Below are positions 12,326-25,820 of a DNA stretch of 64,000 bases, one piece after another. Where the stretch lies: the NCBI GenBank assembly GCA_902729315.2, contig LR746272.1, positions 9,976,327 through 10,040,326 of the forward strand, read 5' to 3'. Below the pieces are notes generated by a model that searched no databases, was not told the DNA's origin, and saw only the letters and a list, made by a program, of their open reading frames with translations. The stretch comes from Spirodela intermedia. Taxonomy: Eukaryota > Streptophyta > Magnoliopsida > Alismatales > Araceae. Every line of letters begins with the position of its first letter. Within the stretch, counting starts at the first letter, position 1. Position numbers and translations under genes: made by a program.

Positions 12326-13629
12326 TTATTCTATCATGAGTTCTTCTTCGTGGTCCATCAGCTGCCACCGACCGTCGGCACCCTGTACCATCCCCTTGTT
12401 CTTCTCGACCCACCACGACGCCGGCACGAGGTATTCGTCTTTCAGAATGTCGAGGTACTTGTTCATGAGAGCGATGTCACGGGCGATGACCAGCTTGAAA
12501 TCCCCTCTTCTCCCCTGCGTCCCTGCCACACCATGGAGGTAGCACTCCAAGTTATGCCAGGTCATGACATCGCCGGGCTGCTTCAGGTATGGAGACTTGA
12601 AGATGTCGATGCCCAGTTCCACGCCGACGTCGGCGTAGCCGACCCAGGGGTAGCTCGGGACTACGTCGCTGGCGTTTCGCACTCGCAGTAGCCGCAAGTC
12701 TGGCAACGACGAGAAAACGGACCGGAATTTTGCGTCCCCTGCGCGGGGGGAGGCGAAGACGACTGCTGTGACTGGGCAGCCCTTGTCGGGGCGGTCCCTG
12801 GGCTTGTTTGCACCGCTGACTACGATGTCGAGTGCGTTTAGTGTGGAGATAGCAGCTCCTAAGCTGTGCCCTGTTATTGTTACGCTCAGCTCCTCGTCCT
12901 TGTACTTCTCAATGAGCCTCCTGATTTCACTCAGGACCTGCGAAGCTTCTCAGGGAATAAGAAAGACGCAAGCGAGATCCTTTAGAGCCCTCCCGCTAGT
13001 AAGAAGATGAGGAAATGAATGAACACCTGATCTCTGGCGCTAGACTTGTTGAAGGGCGACCGGGAATCATCGGAGGTGTAGATGGACAGCCATCCCCGGT
13101 GCACCTGTGGTCCGACGGCGTCATTGCCACCAGAAGGCAGACCCAGTAACGTCGTCGCAGGAACCAGGACGGAGTCGAAGTCGACGATCCATTCCAGGGC
13201 CTGGATGGTTCCCCTCCAAGCTACAACGATGTCCCTTCTACCCACCAACTCCTTCGCTTCGTCGGTGACCACCGCGACGTATCCCATCCAATTGGACTCC
13301 TTACTCCACGCCTCTCTGGAGAGGGACTTGATGATGAAAGCTTCGGGGACGGGGATGGTAGACGCTGCATAGAGGAACTTGGTCACCTGGTACTTGTATG
13401 GGTTATTGGCCGTCAAGCCTACCTTGTCGAACAGATCCCGCCGGCCGTACCGGCAGCTGCCGGCAAACCTGGACTCCTTCTGCCTGTTGAAGCCATCGTA
13501 CGTTGCCTGAGCCATCTCGCCGTAGAAAAGTATGCTGCGCCGGAGATCCATGTCCAGAGGATCTAAGAGGCCTTTCCACTGATCTCTGCCTTGGATCTCT
13601 CTCCATCTCTTGGCTATGTCCCCTGGCAT
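12326..13629 (-). CDS. Class II phospholipase A1 (DAD1-like lipase family)
   Basis: Two coding exons, 13629-13027 (201 codons) and 12937-12326 (203 codons plus stop), are joined in phase 0 across an 89-bp intron (CAG|GTGTTC ... CGCAG|GTCCTG). The 404-residue product is a lipase that should release fatty acid from the sn-1 position of glycerolipids. The nucleophile motif GHSLGAA lies at residues 224-230 with Ser226. Asp292 in [10 protein letters not shown] and a His in [10 protein letters not shown] (329 or 336) would complete the triad. FASPRAGD at 262-269 is the usual family signature. The N-terminus ([14 protein letters not shown]) has no transit peptide, which fits the cytosolic PLA1-II class of about 400 residues rather than the plastid DAD1 class. 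Retaining the intron would add 14 codons and a stop, removing the whole catalytic half. Family is certain; exact paralogue is not. Confidence 0.93.
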
Positions 13630-14589
13630 CAGTTCACCTCAGGGTTTCCGTTCTCTCTGTTTGTTCTTCTCTCTCCAGCATCATACGGGTTTGTTCTATG
13701 AACCTATATGTATTGGTGGAACCTATTTGATTGTTGCGTAGACGCTGCGCGGTCCTTGGTTGTATTCCGTGGATTTCCCACATCACAAACCAAGATCAGA
13801 ATTTTGGGGAGGCGTCTACGGAAGAACCTACGCCTTGCGATCTATCTAGTCTCGCAGCGGTGACTCTGCAGTGCCGCCAACTGTATCTCACTTGAGAAAA
13901 ATAACTAAACTAGTCATTAAGCATCCATGGCGTCCGCTCTTACTTGACGTGCGACATGAACCAAGTTGGCCCTTCCCGCACTAAGCAAGGGTTTCTGGTC
14001 TCGGCAATCCAGATATCGACAACGTGCAAGGCTTATGAAAGTCTCTCAAACAGACAACACTCCGGGAGCATGAGAGAGAGACAGAGAGAGAGAGAGGATT
14101 TCCCTTCCACGGGCAGGCAGAGAGGGAGAGATGGTTGCGTGCAAGCTCCCAGTGGAAGCGCGAACCGCCTGCAACCTGGGTGAGATATCTAACTCGGAGA
14201 AATAAAATATAATCCCTCTCTATGTCAAACTTATTCCTTCTGAACTCGAACATATAGAACTATGGCAAAGCAGCAGGTTTTATCTGGTCGAAACCATTGA
14301 CGCGGACGACATCGCTCATTATCATAGAAAACTATATGAGTCGGTGTGATATCTGGATCGCCGAACACCAGAACAAATGAATAGCCCCAGTCCGACCCCT
14401 AAAAACAACACTCAATAGTCTTCAAGCAGTCCTATATATTAAGTGATTTCCGTTCCTGTCTAATGTATCTGAGTCGAATTATAGACAAGAACTCGTCTCG
14501 ATTTTTGTTATACATGGTCCTGAAATCCAAGTGGGCTCAGTTCGGGCCGACCCAGTGTCCATTTTGGGTCAGTTTGGGCATCATCTTTT

Positions 14590-14961
<372 letters not shown>

Positions 14962-16157
14962 CCCTTTACTTTGGTAAAGAAGCTTACGGGCACCGGTGGT
15001 TGCCCTGCGAGCACTACGTTGTCTTGGGCTCCTTTCTCTCCTTTCCATGACGCTTCAGAAGCAGGTTATATTGTTCGGGGTCTTCCTTCCGGAGGAAGAT
15101 CATCCTTTTGCGCCACGACATGACAGGAGGAGACGAATGGCGTACCATGCTGCGCTTTCCCCCGAGGCGCAGATCTACCAAGACCCACGGTGGGCAGATG
15201 AATAGCCGAAAAAGAATATATATATATATATAGACATCTAAATTCTATTTCATTTACTACTATCCTTCCTTTTATTGTCGAGAGAACCTGAAGCTTGCTG
15301 AATGAATCTTGAGAGGGCAGTTCCTACCATGATGCGGTAGCCTTGACTTCACTTGTAAACAGGACAACTGTGCGCTGAATTGTATGTGTTTGACTTTTAT
15401 ATCAGAAACTCCCTATTTCAATGTGACGGCGATGCGTCGTAATTGGCACTTGTCGCATAGTGGTACCGGGAGAATACTGCATCAGGTTATTTTTGAGTTG
15501 GATAAGCCAATTATTCAAGATGGTACCACAGTTCATTCCGACCTGAGAATGGGATTTCCTTTTGATAAAAGCTTTGCCCGTATGTGAAATGAGAAAGCTA
15601 GAGAGAGAGAGAGAGAGAGAGGGCCTCCAGGTGCCTGTAAAGGGCTCAGAGAAGGGGTGTGTAGTTCTTCTTCTACCTGTTCCTCACTCGGAAGGTTCTG
15701 ATGAGAAAAGAGTCGCTGTAAGACGAAGGCGAAGTTACGAATGCCGCCCTGCGAGGGGGGACGTAGCTCCGGCCCCGCTTGGGCAGTACCCTCCAACCCA
15801 TGCGAGGCGGTTCCAGCGAAATCCTTGTTTTCAGACAACGTAATCTTGGTGGCCGGTCAACCCTGTTCCTTGCGAGAGACCCATCGCCCTGGGACCACTC
15901 CCGTTTCCATCTCGCCAGCTCTCTCTCTCTCTCTCTATCGAGCTCTCTATCTCTCTATCTCTATCTCTCAGGGGAGGGGAGAGAGGGATCACAAGGGGAG
16001 CGTGAGATAGCAAGAAGATAGGAAGGGAAGGGCTGACCTTCCTTCCGGGACGCTTGCCCTGGTTTTTAAGACACCCCGGTGGGTCGGAAATCGGACGTGC
16101 CGTATCCCCAAGGGCAGCCGCCCTTCCCCATCGGCGCCTACGGCCACCGACCGCGGT

Positions 16158-16163
16158 CACGTG
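16158..16163. promoter_or_regulatory. G-box-type element upstream of the IPGA1-like gene
   Basis: The palindrome TCACGTGA contains CACGTG, the core bound by plant bZIP and bHLH factors. It lies 435 bp upstream of the ATG in GC-rich DNA. Function is inferred from the motif only. Confidence 0.35.
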
Positions 16164-16597
16164 AGCGGCACGAGCCGGCGGGGGCCTGTGCGGCGCTGAC
16201 CTCTGCCAGCGCCGTTATTAATGGGCGGACCTGTGCAGCGAGCGGTCTCCGACAACGGCTAGCTGACGCGCGGGCAGGCAAACTTTTGAACCCGGTGGCT
16301 ACAGTTTAGTTCCGGTGACTCGCGGAGCACCAGAAGCGCCCTCCTTTTGGGTTTGGAAACGAGATTCCGAATTCAATATTAGTCCCACGGGGAGGCGGGG
16401 GAGGGCAGACCGTTCCTCGGGGTCCGCGCCCCTTCGCCCTCCTCGCCCCTTTTGTGGTCGCCATCTCCGCTCTCTCGCTCGCTCTCTCCCTCTGAGATCT
16501 GCTGCTTCTCCCCCTCCTGCATTGTCGGGATGCCTGCGAGTTTGTGCCTCGTCCTGCTGCTGTAGTGAGGAGGGCGAGTTTAGGGAGTGTTTGTGCG

Positions 16598-17860
16598 ATG
16601 GTGGCGGGTAAGGTGAAGGCGGCGATAGGGTTCCAGAGGAGCCCATCGACGCCGAAGCAGGAAGCGCCGAGAAGCTTTGCGTCGCCGGCCTCGCAGAAGG
16701 CGGGGGGATCCCAGCAGAAGTCCAGCGGGGCTGGACTGTCCCGCTCCTTTGGCGGCTACTTCCCTCGGTCCTCCGCGCAGGTGCAACCGCGGCCGCCTGA
16801 TGTCGAGCTTCTGCGGCTTGTGGAGGAGCTGCAGGAGAGGGAATCCCGTCTTCGCACCGAGCTGCTGGAGCAGAAGATTCTCAAGGAGACTGTCGCCATT
16901 GTTCCCTTCCTTGAAGAGGAAATCGTCTCTAAGAACGATGAGCTGGATCGTTCCAGGCGGAGGATCGAAGCTCTGGAGGAAGAGAACGAAAGCCTCCGGT
17001 TCGAGCTTGAGAGCTTGCGCGCCGAAATCTCCTCGTTGGAGGACACGAGGGAGACGGAGATGGAGAAGAAAATTATGAATATGGAAGCAGAGATAGATGA
17101 GATGAGGAGGCTATTCTCGGAGAAGCAGAGGAGAGAAGAAGTGAGCCACCCGCCGGTCTGCAACGAGATGGGGAAATCTCAGGAGTGTTTTGCCTCGCGA
17201 GATGTTCAGGGTCTGATCGGCATCCCATCTAGCTCGAATCTTCAAATGAATCAGCTGAAGTGTTCGAAATCTCCCGACAATGCTTGCGGCCAGGAGACTT
17301 CCAAGCTGATTGAGACTTCAGATCCTAAGGTCGAGGAAGGGGAGACAGAGAGGGCACTCCAGTGCATCGTGGAGTCGGCCATTTCAATGGCCAAGTCTCG
17401 AGTTCCTCGGATTCCAAAACCCCCCCCGACGCCTAGTTGTTCATCATCTTCTTTAGCGTCCTCTTCTTCGTCTTCTCCGTGTTCATCTTCCGCATCATCC
17501 GAGACCGTGGACGTCTCGAACACAGCGGAACAGAAACCGAAGTTGTTACCTCCGGCACCTCCGGCACCTCCGGCACCTCCAGCACCGCCGCCGCCTCCCA
17601 CGGCGGTGGCCGCCCGTGGAGCCGGAGTGCGCGCTCCGCCGCCGCCTCCTCCACCGCCGCCGGTGAAGGGCTTCAGGTCCGGGGCCAGGGTTCACCGCGT
17701 CCCGGAGGTGGTGGAGTTCTACCACTCGCTGATGAGACGGGACTCGAAGAGGGAGTCCGGCAGCGGCATGTCGGAGGCCCCTACTGCAGTAAACGCGAAG
17801 AACATGATTGGGGAGATCGAGAACCGATCCTCCCACCTCCTCGCTGTAAGTTCTGTCATT

Positions 17861-17902
<42 letters not shown>

Positions 17903-20648
17903 CTACCACCACCCCACAACCCCCGATGCTCTGAAGTCCCTTTCCTTTGAGTTAGAAACGACGGACCCCACCTCCCTCATCACTCAGATCTCTCTCCTGC
18001 TCAACATAGAACGACGCGTTGAACTACGCAGTAGGCCCAAAATGTCTTGAAAATTCAAACCAGTCCTCGTAAATCCACCCTTCTTTACTTTACGGTGGCA
18101 TCAACTGCTTCACCCCGGGGCTTAGGGTGTTGAAGCGATGAACAGTTGGTTGGGCAGATGTTTGATATTATGACCCACAGCCGAATTTATTGCAGAGGCG
18201 CGGAGACATGTGCCATGGTGACGCTTTCGATAAGCTTTCTTTCGCCATTAACTTCTTTAAAGCTTTGCGTGTTCCTCCAATGCAGATCAAGACCGACGTG
18301 GAGACCCAGGGCGACTTCATAAGATTCCTCATAAGGGAAGTTGAGAACGCCGCCTTCACCAACATCGAAGATGTGGTCACCTTCGTCAAATGGCTCGATG
18401 ACGAGCTCTCCTTCCTGGTATTATACTTCAGAGTGTATATAATCTAAATCCTTCCCCGATTCAGCTAAGGTCAAATCTATCCTTCCAATCTAGTTTTCAT
18501 TAATCCAGTCTTTTCGCAGGTGGACGAGCGGGCGGTGCTGAAGCACTTCAGCTGGCCGGAGCACAAGGCGGACGCCATGCGGGAGGCAGCTTTCGGATAC
18601 AGCGACCTGAAGAAGCTCGAGTCGGAGGCCTCGTCCTTTCGGGACGACCCCCGCCAGCCCTGTTCCTCGGCTCTCAAGAAGATGCAGGCCTTGTTGGAAA
18701 AGTACGTACTCTTCGATTAAGTTAATGGGCTAGGTGATAAGAGCTAGCTCTCTCGGATTCTCCTCCTGCTACGCGGCAAAGATAAAATATCCTGATCGAG
18801 CATCGGCAGACTAGTTATTACTTTCTTCCTGCCAATAGACAACTATCTCGCCGACCCTTGTCGATCTCGATCTAATTTTCCTGTTCCGACACGTTGTTTC
18901 TCAGGCTGGAGCACGGGGTGTACAACTTATCGCGTGTCAGAGAGGCTGCGATCAAACGGTACACCGCCTTTCAGATCCCCTGGGTTTGGATGCAGGAAAC
19001 CGGTTTCATTACTCAGGTACACCTCCTGCCTTTCAGACTCTTTTACTGCAAATCCCCTACAGCTTTCCCGGCCTGAGTGTGATGTGGAATCCGAGTGTTG
19101 AGGGGGACTTGGGGGCCCTTGGTCCCCGTGGGCATGTGAGATAGTTGGAGAATCTCTGGGTGTCATGGAGAATGGGGCCTAGATTTGTCTATAGTTTCTC
19201 CCGATTTCTATTATTGGCTGCGATTATTTAAGCCATGGGGCCGCAGAGTACTGCACAGCCTAAAGACGTTGTCTTGGACTCTCCTTATCTGTCATTTTAA
19301 ATTGGTGATTGGGGTCTACCGCGCATGGGGGTGCTCGCCTCCGTTTCTAGTGCCCATGGATTGTTCTCGGCAAGAACTTGCGATTCTGGCTGTTTCTTTT
19401 GTCTTCTCCTCTGATGCCCGTCCCAGTTTAAAGTCAATAATGACACCTGGGGTCCATCTCGTTTCCCTCGTTTGTTTGCGCCTCTTCCTTGGTTCAACTC
19501 CTTTTGATATCTTTTTGATTCCTCTTTCTGTCCTCCCTCGCATGAAAACCCTGTCTTAACTATGAACGGAAGGGGCGGAAAGCGTTTCCCTCAAGTCTGG
19601 TGATTACCCCACCCTCTCATGCCATCGCCTCGTCACATATTTGTCTCCACCTACCCAATATTTTCCACTCACGTGCTCCAACTTTGCCATCAGGACTAAA
19701 TACACCAAATAAGCAACAAAAGCTAGAGCTTCCTCTTCACTTTTGTTCATGAGGCCGGGGAGATTTAACGGAGAAGTCTTTAAATTTTAAAATTCCTTTA
19801 GCAACCAATGCCAGTTTGATAATGTTTTAAGCAACTATTATTATTGATCATTAATATTTCTGTCGCTCTACCCAGTCTAAGTCTGCGCCAGGTTTTCAAT
19901 GGGTTTATATTATAACTAGTGGATTTGTGTCAAAATTGTGAACAAGATAACAACAGGCACCTCAACTTCTAAATCGAACATATTGGGAAAAATGCGAAGA
20001 TCGCACATCTTATATGCTTATCTGATACGATAAGATCATGCACGTTCCCACCGTAGTCATTTACGGCAGGCTGCTAGGATTAGACCAGGTTAAGCCTAAT
20101 AACTCTTTTATCGATGGATGAGGAACATAATGGTTGGAGCTGTGCGACATTCTACCAGGGGACTGAATATATCCCTTTGTTCATTGCTTCTTGGCTGTAA
20201 GAAAACGATTGATTGGGCCCTATATTTAGACTTTCTAATCTCAGACTCGAAATGTTACTTCCAGATTAAGCTTGCATCCGTGAAGTTGGCTATGAAGTAC
20301 ATGAAAAGAATAGCCGCAGAGCTGGAAGCCATAGGCGGGGCGCAGGAGGACGAGGAGCTCATGCTCCAGGGGGTCAGATTTGCCTTCAGAGTGCACCAGG
20401 TACCTGTTCCTTGCATCTGATGTCAATGTCCTGAATCTAATGTCAATGTCAACGTCCTTGCATCTGACCTTACGTTTCCTCTGAAAAAAAATTAAAAAAA
20501 AAAAATCCAGTTTGCAGGTGGTTTCGATGTGGAAACCATGCGGGTTTTTCAGGTGTTCAAGGACAAAGCCCGCGGCTGCCTGATGAAGGAAAACCAGAGC
20601 GACTCCCACCACCAGCTGAAGTCCGTCTGCAGGTCGACGTCTAGATAG
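16598..20648 (+). CDS. IPGA1: IPGA1-like protein of the CHUP1 family
   Basis: Six exons: 16598-17845, 18286-18417, 18520-18701, 18905-19016, 20265-20399 and 20511-20648. All introns are GT-AG and phases agree, giving 648 residues. The N-terminus MVAGKVKAAIGFQRSPST and the FGGYFPRSSAQV motif (51-62) match Arabidopsis IPGA1 as I recall it. Residues about 69-178 form a coiled coil. A low-complexity Ser stretch and a proline tract (LPPAPPAPPAPPAPPPPP, about 325-345) follow, then the conserved CHUP1-type C-terminal domain from about 372, which includes DFIRFLIREVENAAF and FVKWLDDELSFLVDERAVL. IPGA1 is known as a microtubule-associated factor in petal and leaf cell shape; CHUP1 itself anchors chloroplasts to actin. 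I chose the ATG at 16598 over an in-frame one at 16544 because the family protein begins MVAGKV. CT repeats lie just inside intron 1. Confidence 0.9.
17864..17900. repeat. (CT)n microsatellite inside intron 1 of the IPGA1-like gene
   Basis: About 36 bp of pure CT begin 18 bp after the exon 1 donor (17846). It is one of many CT/GA tracts in this window. Confidence 0.9.
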
Positions 20649-21399
20649 CGGCCGTGAGATTCTCGAGCAAAACAGTTCGTTTTCTGTCGTATTGTTCTTG
20701 ATGTAAAGTTGCTCACAGTCTATCCATTAAATTGAACGAAATCTTTGCATGGGTCAGAATAATATGACCGATTATCGTACCTTATTTAGCATCGGATGAA
20801 CTGTGTAGCATCCTTAAACAATTCACTATGGTGGAGGCACGTTATTGAGGGAGAGTAAAGACCTCTGATTTAGAACTCGAATGAAGATTACTGCCTGCCA
20901 AATGCCTGATTGATCGATCCTAATCTATCAATTGCCAGTCAAATGAGCCCACGATTACACATTATAATAGTTTATATTGCCAACTTAATAATATTGTTCA
21001 TCTCTAATCTATAATGATGACCAGAAAAATGGAATGCATAGCCATGCTGTATAGGGTTTCAAAGGATCCGAGACTGATAGAAACGACGTATTTTCCTAAT
21101 CTGTATTCTAAAAAGAAGAGTTTTGGACTTGATTTCTGACTCGAGAGTCTTGGAATGCTCAAATCTGGAGCTGACCTTTCCCTCTTTGGCCCCTGGTCAA
21201 GATGCTCGTCCTCGCCCAATCTCTCCCACTCTCCGCTCACACAAAGAAGACGCTGGCGGGTCGGCTCGCCACCAGTCGAAGAGGTAGTTGGGGTGGCGAG
21301 ATCGACAGAGTCGGCTGCTACGTCAGACAACGTCGCCCCGCGGCCCACCCTCGTCTTCCACTTCCCCTGCGGACATCGCGTACCGAGCAAACCCTCGCT
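20649..21399. other. Intergenic between the IPGA1-like and Lin0512 genes
   Basis: AT-rich to about 21.15 kb (3' flank of the IPGA1-like gene), then GC-rich from 21.17 kb (leader of the next gene). An in-frame upstream ATG at 21202 could extend the Lin0512 protein by 66 residues, but the extension has no conserved feature. Nothing else is recognised. Confidence 0.55.
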
Positions 21400-23831
21400 A
21401 TGGAAGGCCAAGAGAGCGGAGGGGGGAAAGAGCCGCCGATGAAGCTGCTGTTCGTCGAGATGGGGGTTGGCTACGACCAGCATGGGTGGGTGGCTTTTGC
21501 CCCTCTACATTTCTCACCAGATCCTCTCTGCATCTCGTTCTTGTATGATCTTACCCATGATTCCTTCTTTTTCTCCCTGCAGCCAGGACATCACGGCGGC
21601 GGCTATGCGGGCCTGTAGGGATGCAATCTCCTCCAATTCGATTCCAGCTTTCCGCCGAGGTGATGACGATTCGCTCCTCTGCTTGAGTAATATCACTTAT
21701 GTGTCGAAGTTGTATGATCTTTCTCCAGGGGTTTAACTAAGTATGCTTCGTTTTATTCTGTGAGGAAAAAAATAATTCCGGCGATTGAGTGCTCTACATG
21801 CCTTTTTTGTTAAACGAATCTGGAAAATCATACTGGTCCGTTTCCGTATCACTCTCCCTAAAACCCGTTTCTCCTTGTTTCATCTGGTTCTGTGCGACCG
21901 ATGCTGGAAACTTTCCTTGGAATTGGAAGTTCTGATTCGTGAATTTTTTTTCTGCTCCTTTTTTTATTTATGGGCGAAGCTGGTGTATGAACTATTTGCG
22001 TCTTGTCTGTGCAGGATCAATACCTGGTGTGAACTCGGACCACATGAAGCTTCAGATCAAGTTAGGGGTTCCTCGACCAACCCAGCAGCTTTTGGATATC
22101 GAGAGGCTGAAGTCGGTGTTTCCATAGTGAGTTTTCATTCACCAGTTGGCCTTCTTTTCCTTTCGAGTGTTGTTAGCTGGTCGATTTTTAACGTGGCAAT
22201 ATGCTTCCATCTTGAAAAATTATGCCCTATATCTGTCGAATTTGCTTTGATGATGATCTTGCTCCTTTAAATTGTTTGATCAAGTAAAGACAGGACCTTG
22301 GTATATCTGATTTTCTAGCTGGGTTATAGCTTCCCAGTTTATACGAGTGAGCAGAGCACCAAATGAGTGAAGAAGATGAGAGAGAAGGCACAGAGGGGAG
22401 GGGGGCTCTGCTAGTCACAATTGTCATTAACTGTGGTAGGAGGTGTCACTGCGCTGCCACCACCTGCCTAGTGAATATTTTCTTCTTCTTCCCCACTGCT
22501 TCCTTCACTTCTTCTTTCTTTGAAAACCCACAGAGGCAAAGATGGCAAGCCAGAACTCAATTCTTCCTAACGGCTAAATGAATACAGAGTAGCTAGGCCA
22601 TCCTGGGAATCAGTGTCCGTGAAACTAGAAAAAGGAAGGTCGTCTATCCACGGCTCTCTGCTTCACATTGTTCAGATTCAGTCCGATTGCAGAGTAGCTA
22701 GCCTTTTGTTATGAGGTGCAACATCTTCCTGGACGCGGCACTATGTTAATCAATTCTTTCCTGGGGATATTGGCATGTTCTTAAATATCCCCTTGTTAGT
22801 CACCCTTTGCTATGATATCAAGTATTTTCTCAAATCTCTTGCTTTCGATTTAAAGGGTAGTCGAGACCCTGGTCACCTCGGCCATAATTAGTTATTGTCT
22901 AGGCGATCTTGAATTTTCTTGTTCGCTCTTGCATAATGTGCGTTGAACACTTTCTCACACTCTTTCACAACTATTCTTTCAGTTTCTGTTCTTGTTTATT
23001 ATTCTTATGTAGACTGTTTACGCATCTGCCTAGAATTTAAGATCGCGTGAATACAGGATTATGATGCACCGGAAAATACAAGATGTTCACTGCATGCTTC
23101 GCTTCTTTCCCTCTTTGATTTCCTTGATATGCTTACCACCCTCAACGTCTTTGCCATAAGCGATTGGTTTCAGTGTTCTGTCATCCGAATCACGCAAAAG
23201 ATCCTACGGATTGGTGAGAATTTTCTCCAGAATGCTCCTTGCTTGTTGCAGTGTTCTATCTCCATGCATCTAGGAAGGAGCTTTTGGTAGATCTTGGATA
23301 AATAAGACACAAGAGGGAAGTTTAATTTGATGATATGCGTTCACTCAGCAGACCTTGGGCTGAGGGACGGTTCATTTCATCATCACTCTTCTCATCAAGG
23401 TTTTCCCCGTTGAGGTAGATGTTTCTTTAGTACGCCTGCTCCACAGAATTTCGCAACATCTTCTGGTCCAACACTCCCCGCCTATCAGCGGTTCCTTTGG
23501 GGGTATTCTCGAGAATCGTTCAACCTATGATTGTTGTCACATTTTTAGCCTTCTTGACAGTCGCCAGAACCAGGTTTTAGCTGATTAACTCAACTTTTCT
23601 TCCCTATTTGATTGAACACCATAATCTGTTTATCTGGTGGGAACCAGAGAAATCTGCAGATTGGCATCACCCTTTACCATTTGTTCGTTTGTGGTCTGCA
23701 GTGGACAAATTATCGGTATCGAGGTAGTGGATGGAGGGATGATATGCTCCAGTGGCGTCTGCCTGGAGGCCATGGGAGATAAAAACGACGATTGCTATGT
23801 GGTCAACGCTGCTGTTTACGTTGGTTACTAG
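21400..23831 (+). CDS. Lin0512 family protein (function unknown)
   Basis: Four exons: 21400-21485, 21583-21659, 22015-22126 and 23702-23831. All have GT-AG borders and agreeing phases; intron 3 is 1,575 bp. The product has 134 residues. The family is a small conserved protein found in bacteria and plants, with no proven reaction. Diagnostic segments are MKLLFVEMGVGYDQHGQD, AAMRACRDAISSNSIPA, SIPGVNSDHMKLQIKLGVP and, near the end, YGQIIGIEVVDGG with NDDCYVVNAAVYVGY. Exon joins fall within conserved words (CAT GG|C CAG gives HGQ; TA|T GGA gives YG), which supports the model. The first 13 residues before MKLLF are an unconserved extension. A start at 21202 is possible and would add a Ser/Arg-rich leader that could be an organelle signal, but I see no support for it. 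Confidence 0.88.
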
Positions 23832-24059
23832 CTTTATTCCGTAGAAATGTCACGTTTCTTGCAACATTCAGATGGGATTCTTGTATATGGATCACCTGAG
23901 CCTTCAGAGGCGATCCAAGGCTTCGCTTACAGTTTAATGATGATTATTGACGCCTATCCCCAATGAGAAATCACGAGAAAAGTGGTTCAAGCAAAGAAAT
24001 GGAGATGGAGCTATCTGCAGGAATCAATGGAGCCCTCGGGCCAGCTCTCTCTGCGCCAG

Positions 24060-25820
24060 TCAGAGAACCAGCGCCGCGTACAGGAGCTCGTTCCAAGTGT
24101 CGGGGACGCCGGCGACACACCAGTGGCTGCAGTCCATGCCGGAGTGGTCTCCGCTGTAGGCGGAGGGGTGGCCGTCCTTCCTCAGCTGCGACAGCAGCGT
24201 CACATCCAGCAAGTAAACCGGCTTGGAGATGGTGCTAAGAACCTTCTTTACCACGGCGTCCTCCGGCAGCGAACCCGCTGGGTACGTCGATCCGCTCACC
24301 GGTTCCGTCTGCCTGTTGCAGCTGGCTCTCGCATCTCCCCAGTCTCTTCCACTGCATCCCCCGAACAAGGACCCCGTCTATTAGCCCGAATTTAGGGGAA
24401 ATTTTATGTTCCACATTAGATTATCCAAGTTATGCAGTGGGTCGGAGCTTACTTGTAGTGGGTGGGAGAGATGCCCTGGAAGAAGACCTTGGTGGTGGAG
24501 GGGTCGACGTTGGCGTCGACCCATCTCCCCCATGTGGAGAGTCCCTTGGAGAAGGCGGTCAAGCGGTCCATGTCCTTGTAGACGGCGGTGCCTTCTTGGA
24601 GGTAGTCCCACCTGCGCGCAGATCGGCGGCTCGGTCGGTCAGCGCTGTGGGAGATGGGGAGGAAGGTGGGCGGCGATTTGAGGGGTTCCGAATCTCACGG
24701 CTGGCTGTTCCCCCGATGGAGCCACCAGTGCCATGTGTTGAAGATGAGCACGTCAACGCCAAGCCATGCGCTGCCGCCCTCTATAGAGTCCAGCTTCAGC
24801 ACCCGCCCGATCCTCTCGCTGACAATATCCACCAGGAAAGTGGTCCGATAGTACATCACGGAAACCCCGTAGTCCTGCATTTCCGGAAGACGAAGAACTC
24901 TGAGGAGAACATACACGGAAGCAGCTTTCTTTTATTTTTAGGATTTTGATCGGTAATATTTTTGATTGACGAACATCGAAGCGCAGCGGTTGAGGTTGAG
25001 TAATCCCAAGGGCGAGGACTTGGAAGGCAGGGGGCTTCTCAGGAGTCAACGAGGGAGGCGAAGCAATGGGGGAGTTATGGAGCATTGAAAACCGAGGGAG
25101 CTCATGGGTGTAACTTCACCTCGAGGTGCTTCCGACACGGCGGTGGCGCCACCGACACGACGGTGACGAAAGAGAAAAATAGAAAAGAGATTAGAGAAGG
25201 GGAGCCCACCTCGAAGCGGAGGGAGGAGACGGAATTCCTCCGGATGAAGTCAGTCTTGGCATTGGGCACCGCCGCATGTAGCATGCAGTTGAGCGACTGC
25301 CACTGGTTCAGGCTGATGGAGTCCCCAACGAACATGATCTTCTTCCCCTTGAACCTCCACAAGAAGTCGGCGCCATTGAATCTGCCCAATTTCCCCAGAA
25401 TTCTCCCTCTTAGTAATGTCGATGGGACGGAGAAAAGACATTGAACGAAGTGATGGGGAAGAGAACTGCACCTCCGCCCAAGGGACGGGGTGCGACTCAT
25501 TACTTGGGGAGGTCGCAGGAGTCTGGCTTCCACCGGTACTTGAGGTAGAGCTTGTCGGGCCTGCCGTACTTCTGGCAGTCGAATTCCGGTTCGAGGAATG
25601 GGCAGCTGGAGGAGTCGTAGAGAGGGTAGGAGTCGTCGGGCACCCAGCTCCCCTGGAACAGGTTGCAGCTCTGCGCGCTTCCCCTCCCCCTCCACCGCGT
25701 CAGGTTGTAGTTATGCTCGTAGCCATGGGAAGCCCCTGCTAGAGCACCGCGTTGGAAAGCCAACAGCAGCACCACCAGGCGGACGAGGCAAGGCCCTTGC
25801 CCTCCACGGGGAGCCCCCAT
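24060..25820 (-). CDS. TRICHOME BIREFRINGENCE-LIKE (TBL) wall polysaccharide O-acetyltransferase
   Basis: Five exons on the minus strand: 25820-25504, 25381-25210, 24874-24699, 24611-24453 and 24351-24060. All have GT-AG borders and agreeing phases, giving 371 residues. An N-terminal hydrophobic segment (about residues 12-29) fits a signal anchor for the Golgi. The Cys-rich TBL domain starts at [20 protein letters not shown]. The esterase-like GDS motif is at 125-127 in [16 protein letters not shown]. The second motif, DCSHWC, is at 348-353, so Asp348 and His351 would complete the triad with Ser127. [13 protein letters not shown] and SPTHYNGRDW are also typical. Family members transfer acetyl groups to xylan, mannan or other wall polymers; which one cannot be told here. 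The sequence resembles the TBL36-TBL43 side of the family. The usual Pro after DCSHWC is Ala here (CVAG). The gene is convergent with the Lin0512 gene, 228 bp apart. Confidence 0.92.

Noticed and set aside
16544-16597. Upstream in-frame ATG of the IPGA1-like gene
   Set aside because: Family members start MVAGKV, which is the ATG at 16598. The upstream codons are unconserved leader.
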